Below, piece by piece: positions 18,308 to 26,846 of a stretch of DNA of 64,000 nucleotides (the stretch's first letter is position 1; each line of letters starts with the position of its first letter). A model generated the notes under the pieces. That model did not search any database and was not told the DNA's origin. It saw only the letters and a list, made by a program, of their open reading frames with translations. This DNA is from Desulfovibrionaceae bacterium. Lineage in GTDB: Bacteria > Desulfobacterota > Desulfovibrionia > Desulfovibrionales > Desulfovibrionaceae. Location of the stretch: the NCBI GenBank assembly GCA_031082225.1, contig JAVHLG010000011.1, positions 1 through 64,000 of the forward strand, given 5' to 3'. The position numbers were made by a program, and so were the translations under genes.

Positions 18308-20277
18308 ACCAGACACCCAGCCGGGACAAGCCGGTCATTTTGTATGTGGACGACGAACCGGAGAACCTAAGCAGCTTCAAGGCCCTGTTCCGGCGCGACT
18401 ACGACATCCGCCTGGCGGATTCCGCCCCTCGGGCTCTCGACATCCTGCGTGGCGAGGAAATCCATGTGCTGATCACGGACCAGCGCATGCCGGTGATGTC
18501 CGGAGCGGCCCTCCTGGAACAGGTGGCCACGGAGTTTCCAGACGTTCTGCGTTACATGCTGACGGGATACAGCGATTACGACCCCCTGGTGGATGCCATC
18601 AACAAGGGCCGGGTCCACGGCTATTTCCCCAAGCCGCTGAACCCCCGGGAATTTTCCGAACGCGTGGGAAAGGGGCTGGAGAATTGCCTCCTGCGCAAAC
18701 GCAACGAACTGCTTTTAGTCGAACTGCAAAAAAGCCAGGCGCTCCTCAAGCAGGCCCACGCCCTGGCCCGTATCGGCATCTGGAGTTGGAACAGGGACAA
18801 GGACCAGGTCGCATGGTCCGAGGAATTATGGCAAATCGCCGACCGCACCCCGCCGCCCGACCCGCTCACCCTCGCCCAAGTCTCCGATTTCTTCACCCAG
18901 GAGAGCCGGGAACGCATGAGACGGTGCATAGACGCGGCCCTTGAAAGCGGGGAGCCGTATCAACTGGAACTGCAGATGATCCGCCAGGACAGCCAGGTCT
19001 GCTGGCTGAACGCCTTTGGCGGGCCGACCCGGGACCAGCAGGGAAGGATCATAGGATTGCACGGAACGGTCCAGGACATCACGCAACGAAAGCGGTATGA
19101 AATCGCCTTGCGCGAGGCCATGGAGGCGGCCGAGGTCGCCAATCGCGCCAAATCCACCTTCCTGGCCAACATGAGCCATGAAATCCGGACGCCGCTCAAC
19201 GGCATCCTGGGCATGTTGCAATTGCTGCGGCTGTCCTCCCTGAGCAGGGAAAACACCGACTATGTGGATGTCGCGATCCACTCCTGCAACCGTCTGACCA
19301 ACCTGCTCTCGGACATTCTCGACCTGTCGCGGATTGAGGTTGGAAAACTGGACATTCAGCACAAGCCCGTGGATGTGCATCATGTGCTGCTGCAATTGCA
19401 TGAGATGTTTCTCCCCACCGCCAAGAAGTCCGGCATCGCATTGGTCTGTGAAGCCGACCCAGGCATCCCGGGCGGCCTCATGGGGGATGCGCTCCGCCTG
19501 CAACAGGTGCTCACCAATCTGGTCGGCAATGCGCTCAAATTCACCGCGTCAGGGACCGTCACCGTGGGGGCGTCTCCCCTTCCCCAACAGCAACCGGGAC
19601 GCTACCGTGTTTTGTTTTCCGTAACCGACAGCGGCATCGGCATCCCCGACGAGAAACTGCCCCTTCTGTTCAAACCATTCACCCAGGTCAGCGAGGGCTA
19701 TCAGCGCCAGTTTCAGGGGGCGGGGCTCGGGCTGGCCATCTGCAAACGCCTTGTCGAGCTTATGGGTGGAAACATGACGATTGAAAGTAAGGAAGGCGTC
19801 GGCACCACCGTCCACTTCTCCGTGAGTCTGGGCATCGGACAACAGATGTCGGCCGAGCCGACCCCGTCGATCTGTCGCAGGGAAGACGAGCTGCCTGCCT
19901 TGCGGGTGCTTCTGGCCGAAGACGATCAGGCCAATGCGCTCACGGCGCAACGGCTCCTGGAAAAAAAGGGATGCCTCGTAAGAAAAGCCGAAAAAGGAGA
20001 GCAGGTCATCGACCTGTTGCGCCAGGAACCCTTTGACGTGGTGCTCATGGATGTGCAGATGCCGGGCATGGACGGCGTCGCGGCGACGAAGGCGATCCGT
20101 TCCGGCCTGGCCGGGGAGGACAGACGGCGCATCCCCATCATCGCCATGACGGCCTACGCCATGTCCGGCGACAAGGAGATCTTCCTGGCGGCCGGAATGA
20201 ACGGGTACATCGCCAAACCCGTCAATATGGACGACCTTCTGCAGATGATCGTTGATGTCTTGGCGAGGCGGGGATGA
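18304..20277 (+). CDS. hybrid histidine kinase (REC-PAS-HisKA-HATPase-REC)
   Basis: A 657-residue soluble protein: a receiver at residues 1-125 with Asp in [12 protein letters not shown] and the RpfG-like [19 protein letters not shown] segment, a PAS domain (about 140-265), HisKA with His292 in [12 protein letters not shown], HATPase ([26 protein letters not shown]), and a C-terminal receiver with Asp583 in [11 protein letters not shown]. The ATG overlaps the previous stop (ATGA). With its two upstream partners it makes a signalling operon that has several receivers but no DNA-binding or enzymatic output domain, so the final target is elsewhere. The gene end abuts a duplicated argC fragment. 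Confidence 0.95.
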   Translation: MNQTPSRDKPVILYVDDEPENLSSFKALFRRDYDIRLADSAPRALDILRGEEIHVLITDQRMPVMSGAALLEQVATEFPDVLRYMLTGYSDYDPLVDAINKGRVHGYFPKPLNPREFSERVGKGLENCLLRKRNELLLVELQKSQALLKQAHALARIGIWSWNRDKDQVAWSEELWQIADRTPPPDPLTLAQVSDFFTQESRERMRRCIDAALESGEPYQLELQMIRQDSQVCWLNAFGGPTRDQQGRIIGLHGTVQDITQRKRYEIALREAMEAAEVANRAKSTFLANMSHEIRTPLNGILGMLQLLRLSSLSRENTDYVDVAIHSCNRLTNLLSDILDLSRIEVGKLDIQHKPVDVHHVLLQLHEMFLPTAKKSGIALVCEADPGIPGGLMGDALRLQQVLTNLVGNALKFTASGTVTVGASPLPQQQPGRYRVLFSVTDSGIGIPDEKLPLLFKPFTQVSEGYQRQFQGAGLGLAICKRLVELMGGNMTIESKEGVGTTVHFSVSLGIGQQMSAEPTPSICRREDELPALRVLLAEDDQANALTAQRLLEKKGCLVRKAEKGEQVIDLLRQEPFDVVLMDVQMPGMDGVAATKAIRSGLAGEDRRRIPIIAMTAYAMSGDKEIFLAAGMNGYIAKPVNMDDLLQMIVDVLARRG

Positions 20278-20278
20278 C

Positions 20279-20323
20279 GTTGTCGATGGCCGTGACCACG
20301 ATGCGGCGACCCGTTCGGCCGTC
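20279..20323. repeat. duplicated fragment of argC
   Basis: These 45 bases repeat 20936-20980 inside argC in the same orientation, with two mismatches. The copy begins 2 bp after the kinase stop codon. In argC the segment encodes the DGRTGRLIVVTAIDN stretch. Confidence 0.85.
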
Positions 20324-20326
20324 GGG

Positions 20327-20524
20327 TTATTGCGGGGGCTGGCCGGGCCGCATGGGCATGGAGGAATCAATGGCAGGCCACACCTCGACGACACGGCCGT
20401 CCTGCCACAGGACCAGGGGCGTACCCGTCTCCCGGGCCAGTTTTTCAGCGTTTGCCGCCGCGCGGCGCAGGGCCTGCTCGATGTCGCGAAGGGAATGATC
20501 GGCGTCAGTGACGTCACGAGGCAT
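20327..20524 (-). CDS. small protein, partner of the zeta-toxin-like gene
   Basis: A 65-residue protein starting [18 protein letters not shown], with a helix of Arg/Ala-rich residues followed by [18 protein letters not shown]. Small proteins of this kind are commonly found directly beside zeta-toxin-like P-loop kinases; a role in that pair is inferred from position. The ATG at 20524 has a strong GGAGGG site, and the gene overlaps the end of the decayed toxin gene by 11 bases. It ends close to the argC-derived repeat. It may still be expressed. Confidence 0.6.
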   Translation of the reverse strand: MPRDVTDADHSLRDIEQALRRAAANAEKLARETGTPLVLWQDGRVVEVWPAIDSSMPMRPGQPPQ

Positions 20525-20753
20525 GCGTCCCTCCGACGGCAAGCAGCTTCGGCGGTTGTACGGAATTGTCGTACAGCGACATGAATCTCCCGGCCCGAAC
20601 CGCCGCCAGTGACGGGGAAAACGGCGACAGCCCCGCAGCGATCAGGTCGGCATTCACGAACAGAAGGCACCCCGCCTCATGCGGAAGATACTCCCGGGCA
20701 AACGTGGTTTTTCCTGCCCCGTTGGGGCCTGCGATGACGAGTATGCCCGGCAT
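20514..20753 (-). pseudogene. zeta-toxin-like P-loop kinase, internally deleted
   Basis: A 79-residue remnant. The first 40 residues are a typical zeta-toxin-like N-terminus: [19 protein letters not shown] (Walker A), then [17 protein letters not shown] and AAVRAGR. It then jumps directly to [16 protein letters not shown], which in full-length relatives lies about 100 residues later, near the C-terminus. The simplest reading is an in-frame internal deletion that removed the catalytic core. No active kinase is expected. Full-length relatives are about 190-200 residues. The Walker A region and the start codon remain intact. Confidence 0.75.
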
Positions 20754-20836
20754 GATGACCACCGATGTTTCCCCTCAATCTGGAGGGTAAAACGAAGCAC
20801 GAGCAAACCACCCGGCACAAAGGATGAAATATCTCC

Positions 20837-21889
20837 CTACGGCACAAGCGGGGCCAGATTGAGCCCGGCCTCGACGGGCAGGCCAAGCATCAGGTTGGCG
20901 CAGGCCAGGGCCTGGCCCGACGCGCCCCGGCACAGGTTGTCGATGGCCGTGACCACGATGAGGCGACCCGTGCGGCCGTCCAGCACAAGGCCGATGTCGC
21001 AGAACATGGTCCCGCGCACGAACCGCGTCTCGGGCAGCTTTCCCTTGGGCAGAACCCGCACCCAGGGCGTCTGGGCGTAGTGGGTGGTGTAGACGTTGTG
21101 CACGTCGTCCAGGGTCACGGGTCGTTGCGGCTTGGTATAGATGGTGGACAAAATGCCCCGGTCCACGGGCAGAAGGTGCGGATTAAACGACACCATCATG
21201 TCCGCGCCCGCGATCTTGGACAGCTCCTGCTCGATCTCCGGGGTATGGCGGTGCTTGCCCAGGTTGTAGGCCCGGAACGTGTCGTGCACCTCGCAAAAAA
21301 GCATCCCCACCTGGGACTTGCGACCGGCCCCGCTGGCCCCGGACTTGCTGTCGGCCACGATGCCGTCGGTCTCGATCAGGCCCTTGGCCAGGGCCGGGGC
21401 CAACCCGAGAATGACCGAGGTGGGATAGCAGCCCGGGTTGGCCACCAGGGTGGCCGTCTTGATGGCCTCGCCATACCGCTCGGGCAGCCCGTAGACGGCC
21501 TGCTCCAAAAGCTCGGGGTGGCGGTGCTCCACGGCGTACCAGGACTCATACACCCCGGGGTCGTTGAGGCGGAAATCGGCGCTTAGATCCACGACCTTGA
21601 GCCCCGCCCCCAGAAGCTCGGCGGCATAGCCCATGGCCGCCCCGTGGGGCACGGCCAGAAACACCAGACGGCAGGCGCCGGACAGGGAGGCCGCATCGGG
21701 CTCGGTGACGGACAGTTCGCCGATGCCCAGGCCCTGCAGGTGCGGATACAGCTCCACCAGGGTCTTTCCGGCCTCGGCCCGGGACGTGGCCCGCACCAGC
21801 TCCAGGGCCGGATGCCGGGCCAGAAGCCGCACCAGCTCCATCCCGGTATACCCGGTGACGCCCACCAACCCGACGGGAATCTTGCTCAT
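20837..21889 (-). CDS. argC: N-acetyl-gamma-glutamyl-phosphate reductase
   Basis: A 350-residue ArgC, the normal length. It reduces N-acetylglutamyl phosphate to the semialdehyde with NADPH in arginine biosynthesis. The N-terminus has the Rossmann motif GLVGVTGYTGMELVRLL, and the active-site Cys154 lies in NPGCYPTS; GKHRHTPEIEQEL carries the conserved His. A 45-bp stretch of its coding sequence (20936-20980) is duplicated at 20279-20323. It lies 16 bp downstream of the DUF1844 gene on the same strand, so they may share a transcript. Confidence 0.97.
   Translation of the reverse strand: MSKIPVGLVGVTGYTGMELVRLLARHPALELVRATSRAEAGKTLVELYPHLQGLGIGELSVTEPDAASLSGACRLVFLAVPHGAAMGYAAELLGAGLKVVDLSADFRLNDPGVYESWYAVEHRHPELLEQAVYGLPERYGEAIKTATLVANPGCYPTSVILGLAPALAKGLIETDGIVADSKSGASGAGRKSQVGMLFCEVHDTFRAYNLGKHRHTPEIEQELSKIAGADMMVSFNPHLLPVDRGILSTIYTKPQRPVTLDDVHNVYTTHYAQTPWVRVLPKGKLPETRFVRGTMFCDIGLVLDGRTGRLIVVTAIDNLCRGASGQALACANLMLGLPVEAGLNLAPLVP
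20936..20980. repeat. argC copy of the 45-bp direct repeat
   Basis: Source copy of the repeat at 20279-20323; it is intact coding sequence of argC. The two copies bracket the zeta-toxin remnant and its small partner gene. Confidence 0.85.
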
Positions 21890-21904
21890 GTCATGGCCTC
21901 CGGT

Positions 21905-22267
21905 TCAGCCGGTTTTTTTGACGTAGGACAGCCTGAGCTGGCACAACAAATCGGCCAGGAGCTTGGCCTCCTCGTCCGTGGCGTTCGCCCGGGTCTTGCA
22001 CTGCAGCATGGCCAGGATGTCGATGGTGTGCTTGGCCAGGGGCAGATTCTGCATATAGCTCCCGGTCTCGGGCTCCGGGGATTCGCCGAGCTGGACCATG
22101 GCCGAGGCCGCCAGGGACAATAGAAACGTGGAAAAGGCCACGGGCGGATAGCAGGGCTCGTCCTTGCCAAGCGGCTTCCCCTGCCCTTCCCGGCAGGTTC
22201 CGGCCATGTCGGCATCCCGGGCGTTTGCGCGGCTGTCGGTCACCTTGAACTCCTGGTTCTCGCTCAT
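21905..22267 (-). CDS. DUF1844 family protein
   Basis: A 120-residue protein with the DUF1844 pattern: a hydrophilic N-terminus, then FSTFLLSLAASAMVQLGE, LAKHTIDILAMLQCKT and a C-terminal LLADLLCQLRLSYVKKTG. The family is small and uncharacterised. The ATG at 22267 follows GGAGCC; upstream in-frame ATGs lie in the repeat-containing promoter region. It is divergent from pyk and directly upstream of argC. Confidence 0.85.
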   Translation of the reverse strand: MSENQEFKVTDSRANARDADMAGTCREGQGKPLGKDEPCYPPVAFSTFLLSLAASAMVQLGESPEPETGSYMQNLPLAKHTIDILAMLQCKTRANATDEEAKLLADLLCQLRLSYVKKTG

Positions 22268-22324
22268 GGATCGGCTCCTTTGCGCCAGACGGCCGCCGGG
22301 GGGGGTTGTCCCCCGCCGCGTCTG

Positions 22325-22358
22325 GCCGTATGACGACAATACGGCGTCACCATACGGC
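22325..22358. promoter_or_regulatory. inverted repeat in the DUF1844/pyk divergent promoter region
   Basis: GCCGTAT (22325-22331) and ATACGGC (22339-22345) form a perfect inverted repeat with a 7-base gap, and a third ATACGGC half-site follows at 22352-22358. Its position between two divergent genes suggests an operator, but no regulator can be named. Confidence 0.35.
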
Positions 22359-22413
22359 AACGCTTGCCTGGTATGCATACCCGAATCGGGGTCGGGTTGC
22401 ATCCGGTTTTTTC

Positions 22414-22449
22414 CCGCCGCGACCGCCGCGACCGGCGCGACCGGGACGA
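22414..22449. repeat. 9-bp tandem repeat array (second locus)
   Basis: Four copies of CCGSCGCGA-type units, the same unit as the seven-copy array at 8431-8497. It ends about 30 bp upstream of the pyk start. Confidence 0.8.
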
Positions 22450-22479
22450 ATTGGGCCTACCCCCACAGGGAGCGACTGC

Positions 22480-23901
22480 ATGCAGACCAAAATCGTAGCC
22501 ACGCTTGGCCCCGCGTCCATGCATCCGGAGACCATGCGCCAGATGGTCGCGGCCGGGGTGCGCATCTTCCGCCTGAATTTTTCCCATTCCGACGCGGCCT
22601 ATTTCATCCCGGCCATCACGACCATCCGGGAGATCGAATCCGAACTGGGCATCCCGCTCACGGCCCTTGGCGACCTGTGCGGCCCCAAAATCCGCATCGG
22701 CGAGGTGGAGGGCTCCCCCAAACAGGTGAACAAGGGCGAATACCTGCATCTGGGCCTGCCCGACGAGCGCCCGGCGGACGGCGAACTGTCCTACGTGAGC
22801 CTGGACATCCCGGAGCTTCTGGCCGGGCTCGACGTGGGCATGCCGGTCAATCTGAGCGACGGGATGTTGCAGTTCAAGGTGGCCAAGGTGGTCAAGGCCG
22901 ACCGGCTTTTCGAACTCGAGGCCCAGAACGCCGGATTTTTGTCCTCCCACAAGGGCATCGCCTTCCCCGGCAAGCACCACCCCATGCCCGCCCTGACCCA
23001 GAAGGACATCAAAGACCTGCACGAGGGCATCGACGTGGGCATCGACGCCGTGGCCCTGTCGTTCGTGCAAAGCGCTAAGGACGTGGCCGACGTCAAGGGG
23101 CACATCAAGGACCATGGCGCCTGGATCCCGGTGGTGGCCAAGCTGGAGCGGCAAAACGCCGTGGAAAACCTGGAGGAAATCCTCAAAATCACCGACGTGG
23201 TCATGGTGGCCCGGGGCGACCTGGGCCTGGAATGCCCCATCCCGGAGCTGCCCATCATCCAGAAAAAGATCATCCGGGCCTGCCGCCACGCCCAAAAGCC
23301 GGTCATCGTGGCCACCCAGATGCTTCTGTCCATGGTCCACAACCCCATCCCCACCCGGGCCGAGAGCACGGACGTAGCCAACGCCATCCTGGACGGGGCT
23401 GACTGCGTCATGCTCTCCGAGGAGACGGCCATCGGCGACTATCCGGTGGAGACGGTCAAGGTCATGCGCCAGATTTCCGACCAGGCCGTGGGCTACTACC
23501 TGGAGCGCATCGAGGGGCCGTTCGCGCCCAAAAAGGAGCGCAACCCGGCCAAGTACCTGGCCTATGCGGCGAGCTTACTCGCCAACAACGTGGACGCCCC
23601 GGCGCTGATCAGCCACACGGTCAGCGGCGACACGGCCAGGCTTCTGTCCTCGCGGCGTCCTGCCCAGCCCATCTACGCCCTGACCCCGGACACCAGGGTG
23701 CTTAGGGCCTTAAACTTCGCCTGGGGGGTCAAGCCCCGGCTGATCACCGGCGACGACCGGCGGCACATGGACCGGGTGGAGGAATATGTGGAGGCCAATC
23801 CGGATTTTACGGCCGGCAAGCCGGTGGTGATCACCGCCGGCCGGCCCACCCCGGGCAATCCCAGCCCCGGCACCAACGAGATCAAGATTTATTACAAATA
23901 A
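22480..23901 (+). CDS. pyk: pyruvate kinase
   Basis: A 473-residue pyruvate kinase, which converts phosphoenolpyruvate and ADP to pyruvate and ATP. The N-terminal barrel starts MQTKIVATLGPAS, with RLNFSHSD and LCGPKIRIG. The signature IPVVAKLERQNAVENLEEIL holds the catalytic Lys and metal-binding Glu; MVARGDLGLE and ATQMLLSMVHNPIPTRAE follow. The C-terminal allosteric domain is present. The ATG at 22480 follows AGGGAG. A 9-bp repeat array and a palindrome lie in its upstream region. Confidence 0.97.
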   Translation: MQTKIVATLGPASMHPETMRQMVAAGVRIFRLNFSHSDAAYFIPAITTIREIESELGIPLTALGDLCGPKIRIGEVEGSPKQVNKGEYLHLGLPDERPADGELSYVSLDIPELLAGLDVGMPVNLSDGMLQFKVAKVVKADRLFELEAQNAGFLSSHKGIAFPGKHHPMPALTQKDIKDLHEGIDVGIDAVALSFVQSAKDVADVKGHIKDHGAWIPVVAKLERQNAVENLEEILKITDVVMVARGDLGLECPIPELPIIQKKIIRACRHAQKPVIVATQMLLSMVHNPIPTRAESTDVANAILDGADCVMLSEETAIGDYPVETVKVMRQISDQAVGYYLERIEGPFAPKKERNPAKYLAYAASLLANNVDAPALISHTVSGDTARLLSSRRPAQPIYALTPDTRVLRALNFAWGVKPRLITGDDRRHMDRVEEYVEANPDFTAGKPVVITAGRPTPGNPSPGTNEIKIYYK

Positions 23902-23917
23902 CGCGAAGGGAAGGACT

Positions 23918-23943
23918 GGGGCGCGGACCAGGGTTCGCGCCCC
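23918..23943 (+). terminator. hairpin after pyk
   Basis: GGGGCGCG (23918-23925) pairs perfectly with CGCGCCCC (23936-23943) around a 10-base loop, 16 bp past the stop codon. No T-tract follows. Confidence 0.45.
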
Positions 23944-24061
23944 CGCCTGGGCCGGGTCTCCGTGCGGACACCACCCACCCCCTCCAGGTTGCTGAAACCA
24001 GCTCTTGGCGGAGGATTGCGGGCAAGCAGGAAACACATTTACGGAAAGGAATGCATGCACT

Positions 24062-24649
24062 ATGCCCGCTCATTTTTATACAAAGGATGTCTTACGCAGC
24101 CATCCGAATTATAGCAATTTCCGGATTGGCGATTATACCTATGGAACCCCAAGCGTGAAATGGTGGGGTGAAAAAGCGACACTCTCTATTGGAAAATTTT
24201 GTTCGATCGCGCCGGGATGCGACATCTTCCTGGGAGGAAACCACAGAACCGGATGGGTGACGACGTATCCGTTCTCAGGACTTCCTGACATTTTCCCCTT
24301 TGCCAAGGGTCTCCAGGCTGGATCAACGACAAACGGCGACGTTGTCATTGGAAATGACGTATGGATTGGACATCGCGTCACAATAATGTCCGGCGTCACC
24401 ATCCATGATGGTGCGGTTATAGGCGCGAATGCGACAGTCACCAAAGATGTCCCACCGTACCATGTTGCAGCAGGAGTCCCGGCAAAAGTCATAAAAAAAA
24501 GATTCAAGGACGAACACATCCAAAAACTTTTGGCTATAAAGTGGTGGGATTGGGACATCGACACGATAAGCAAGGTCATCACGCATATGCTTTCTGATGA
24601 CATAGATACGTTTATTCGTGTTGCATCAACAATTGCTGCACAACGGTAG
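24062..24649 (+). CDS. CatB-related O-acetyltransferase (left-handed beta-helix)
   Basis: A 195-residue hexapeptide-repeat acyltransferase of the xenobiotic acetyltransferase (CatB/Vat-like) type, using acetyl-CoA and normally trimeric. Visible are FCSIAPGCDIFLGGNHRTGWVT with the catalytic-type His, the hexapeptide coils GDVVIGNDVWIGHRVTIMSGV and the closing AAGVPAKVIKKRF. Relatives acetylate antibiotics or, more often, surface polysaccharides; nothing here decides between them. The gene is visibly richer in A/T than its neighbours, which suggests recent transfer. The ATG at 24062 follows GGAAAGGA at a long distance. Confidence 0.85.
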   Translation: MPAHFYTKDVLRSHPNYSNFRIGDYTYGTPSVKWWGEKATLSIGKFCSIAPGCDIFLGGNHRTGWVTTYPFSGLPDIFPFAKGLQAGSTTNGDVVIGNDVWIGHRVTIMSGVTIHDGAVIGANATVTKDVPPYHVAAGVPAKVIKKRFKDEHIQKLLAIKWWDWDIDTISKVITHMLSDDIDTFIRVASTIAAQR

Positions 24650-24998
24650 CCTGTACCGTGCCAACAGAGACCGCCTTCACCTGACACCGCCGTCTTCAGC
24701 CAGGCAGCGGCGATGCTGCCTCCGCAACCCCATCCACGCCGGATTCCGTGGCCTCGCGCCCCACGCCGTCGGGACTGCCGGTCAGGCCCAGGGAGGCGCG
24801 GACGGCGCCGCCCGTGGGCGGATATCGGCCGTGACCCATGGGCCTTCGGGCTGCCATCCTCTCCGTCTCCGGCGGGAAGGCCGCCGCTTCCGCCCCGATC
24901 ACCGCCATTTCCCGCCGCCCTTGTCGGCAGCCTTCATTTCGTATAGTGTTCCCGGGTAATTCCCCAGCCCTTTTCCCCAACGGCAACCCGGAGCGTCT
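24650..24998. other. 349-bp intergenic region
   Basis: No credible gene. It includes a 7-bp hairpin (AGGCAGC 24702-24708 with GCTGCCT 24715-24721) that may end the acetyltransferase transcript. The rest is G/C-rich, and a possible promoter for the nfeD gene around 24940-24960 is weak. Confidence 0.5.
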
Positions 24999-25445
24999 AT
25001 GCCATCCGCCTCCCTGACCTGGTTTCTCATCGGCGTGGTGTTTCTCTTCGCCGAACTGGCCATGCCCGGGCTGATCCTCATCTTTTTCTGCTTCGGGAGC
25101 TGGATCGTCACCCTGATGCTGCTTTTTTCCGAGGTCTCGGTGCAGGTGCAGCTCGTGGTTTTTCTGGTGGCCTCGCTGGTGCTGCTTTTCACCCTGCGCA
25201 AGCTGTTCATGCGCACCTTCGGGGGACGCCTCAAGGACGGCGCGGACAAGGAGCTGGCCGACCGGGCCGTGGGCCGTCAGGCCCTGGTGACCACGGCCAT
25301 CCGCCCGGCCGCGCCCGGGGAGATCAAGTTTCGCGGCAGTTTCTGGCGGGCCGCCGCCGACGTGGACATCCCCGAAGGGGCCACGGTGGTCATCGAGGGT
25401 CCGGGCTCGGACGACGGCCTGACCTTTCGGGTGCGGCCCCTGTAG
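24999..25445 (+). CDS. NfeD-like membrane protein
   Basis: A 148-residue protein with two or three N-terminal membrane helices (about residues 6-65) and a C-terminal soluble OB-fold domain (about 90-148: AVGRQALVTTAIRPAAPGEIKFRGSFWRA shape), the short NfeD architecture. NfeD proteins are encoded beside SPFH/stomatin genes and are thought to help organise membrane microdomains. Here the stomatin gene follows 156 bp downstream, which supports the assignment. Confidence 0.9.
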   Translation: MPSASLTWFLIGVVFLFAELAMPGLILIFFCFGSWIVTLMLLFSEVSVQVQLVVFLVASLVLLFTLRKLFMRTFGGRLKDGADKELADRAVGRQALVTTAIRPAAPGEIKFRGSFWRAAADVDIPEGATVVIEGPGSDDGLTFRVRPL

Positions 25446-25601
25446 CAGCCTGCCTCCGGGATTCCGGTTTTTCTCGATTGCCGCGCGGCGTCATGTGAAC
25501 GCCTTCTTTCTTGTGGAAAAAATGTTAACGTCCATCCAAAGAGATGCAACGCGCCCCGACCCGCATACCGCGCCGGGACGCGCCGCACAAAGGAGCCTGC
25601 C

Positions 25602-26537
25602 ATGTTCAACGACTCCGTCATCATGCTGGTCGTCCTGGCCGTCGTGGTCATCATCCTGTTCGTCAAAACCGCCGTGGTGGTGCCCCAGCGCTCGGAATAC
25701 GTGGTGGAGCGCCTGGGCAAATACCACAACACCATGGGGGCCGGGTTCCACATCCTGATCCCCTTCCTGGACAAGATCACCTACCGCCGGTCGCTGAAGG
25801 AGGAGGTCATGGACATCCCCTCCCAGACCTGCATCACCAAGGACAACGTGGCCGTGTCCATCGACGGGGTGCTCTACCTCCAGGTCATCGACTCCAAGCT
25901 GTCGGCCTACGGCATCGAAAACTACTACGTGGCCGCCTCGCAACTGGCCCAGACCTCCCTGCGCTCGGCCATCGGCAAGATCGACCTGGACAAGACCTTC
26001 GAGGAACGCGAGACCATCAACCGCCAGGTCATCGAGGCCGTGGACGAGGCGGCCCAGAACTGGGGCATCAAGGTCCTGCGCTACGAGATCAAGGACATCG
26101 CGCCCCCGGCCTCGGTCATGGAGGCCATGGAGCGCCAGATGAAGGCCGAACGCGAGAAGCGGGCCGAGATCGCCACCTCCGAGGGCGACCGCCAAGCGCG
26201 CATCAACCGGGCCGAGGGCATGCGCCAGGAGGCCATTTCCGTGTCCGAGGGCGAAAAGCAAAAGCGCATCAACGAGGCCGAAGGCCGCTCCCTGGAGATC
26301 GAACTCCTGGCCAAGGCCACGGCCCAGGGCATCCAGGCCGTGGCGGCGGCGTTGGCGTCCGACGGCGGGGTGACGGCGGCCAACCTGCGGGTGGCGGAGA
26401 AATATCTGTCCGAATTCGGCAACCTGGCCAAGACCGGAAACACCCTGATCCTCCCCGCCAACCTGGCGGACATCGCCGGGATCGTGGGCACGGCCATGAC
26501 GGTCATGCAGGACGTGGGCGTCAAAAAGGCCGGATGA
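25602..26537 (+). CDS. SPFH/stomatin-like membrane protease regulator family protein
   Basis: A 311-residue slipin/QmcA-type protein: one N-terminal membrane anchor (about 6-27), the SPFH domain (about 28-190, with VPQRSEYVVERLGKYHNTMG and TITR-like KDNVAVSIDGVLYLQV), then a long Glu/Ala/Arg-rich coiled coil (about 190-245) and a hydrophobic C-terminus. Such proteins form membrane-associated rings and, with NfeD partners, act in membrane quality control. The ATG at 25602 has AAGGAG upstream. Confidence 0.93.
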   Translation: MFNDSVIMLVVLAVVVIILFVKTAVVVPQRSEYVVERLGKYHNTMGAGFHILIPFLDKITYRRSLKEEVMDIPSQTCITKDNVAVSIDGVLYLQVIDSKLSAYGIENYYVAASQLAQTSLRSAIGKIDLDKTFEERETINRQVIEAVDEAAQNWGIKVLRYEIKDIAPPASVMEAMERQMKAEREKRAEIATSEGDRQARINRAEGMRQEAISVSEGEKQKRINEAEGRSLEIELLAKATAQGIQAVAAALASDGGVTAANLRVAEKYLSEFGNLAKTGNTLILPANLADIAGIVGTAMTVMQDVGVKKAG

Positions 26538-26846
26538 CGGCTAAAGCCCCCTGGTCGGCCGCACCGCGCCAGTATTTTGGGGCCTGACGAACCCGCCAAT
26601 GGGCAAAGGCCCTTGCCTTGCGCGGCAAGGGCCTCTATCCTGACGTCATAAAAGCACAAGACCGCTCTCCGCGCGCCGCCCATTCGGCCTGCGCCCGACG
26701 GGCGAGTCCCCGGAAACGCCCATGCCCACACGAAACGCCCGACCGGACCATCCGCCCGCCGAAGACCCCGCCGTACCCGGCCCGGCCGCCGTTTCGCGCC
26801 GTGACGCCGCATGCACCGCCCCCCGGGCGTCCCTGGGAGGTCCGGC
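26538..26846. other. 309-bp intergenic region
   Basis: No gene. It contains a hairpin terminator at 26607-26634 after the stomatin gene; the remainder is unremarkable and presumably carries the promoter of the acetyltransferase gene. Confidence 0.5.
26607..26634 (+). terminator. hairpin after the stomatin gene
   Basis: AGGCCCTTGCC (26607-26617) pairs perfectly with GGCAAGGGCCT (26624-26634) around a 6-base loop, followed by CTATCC rather than a T-run. Confidence 0.6.
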
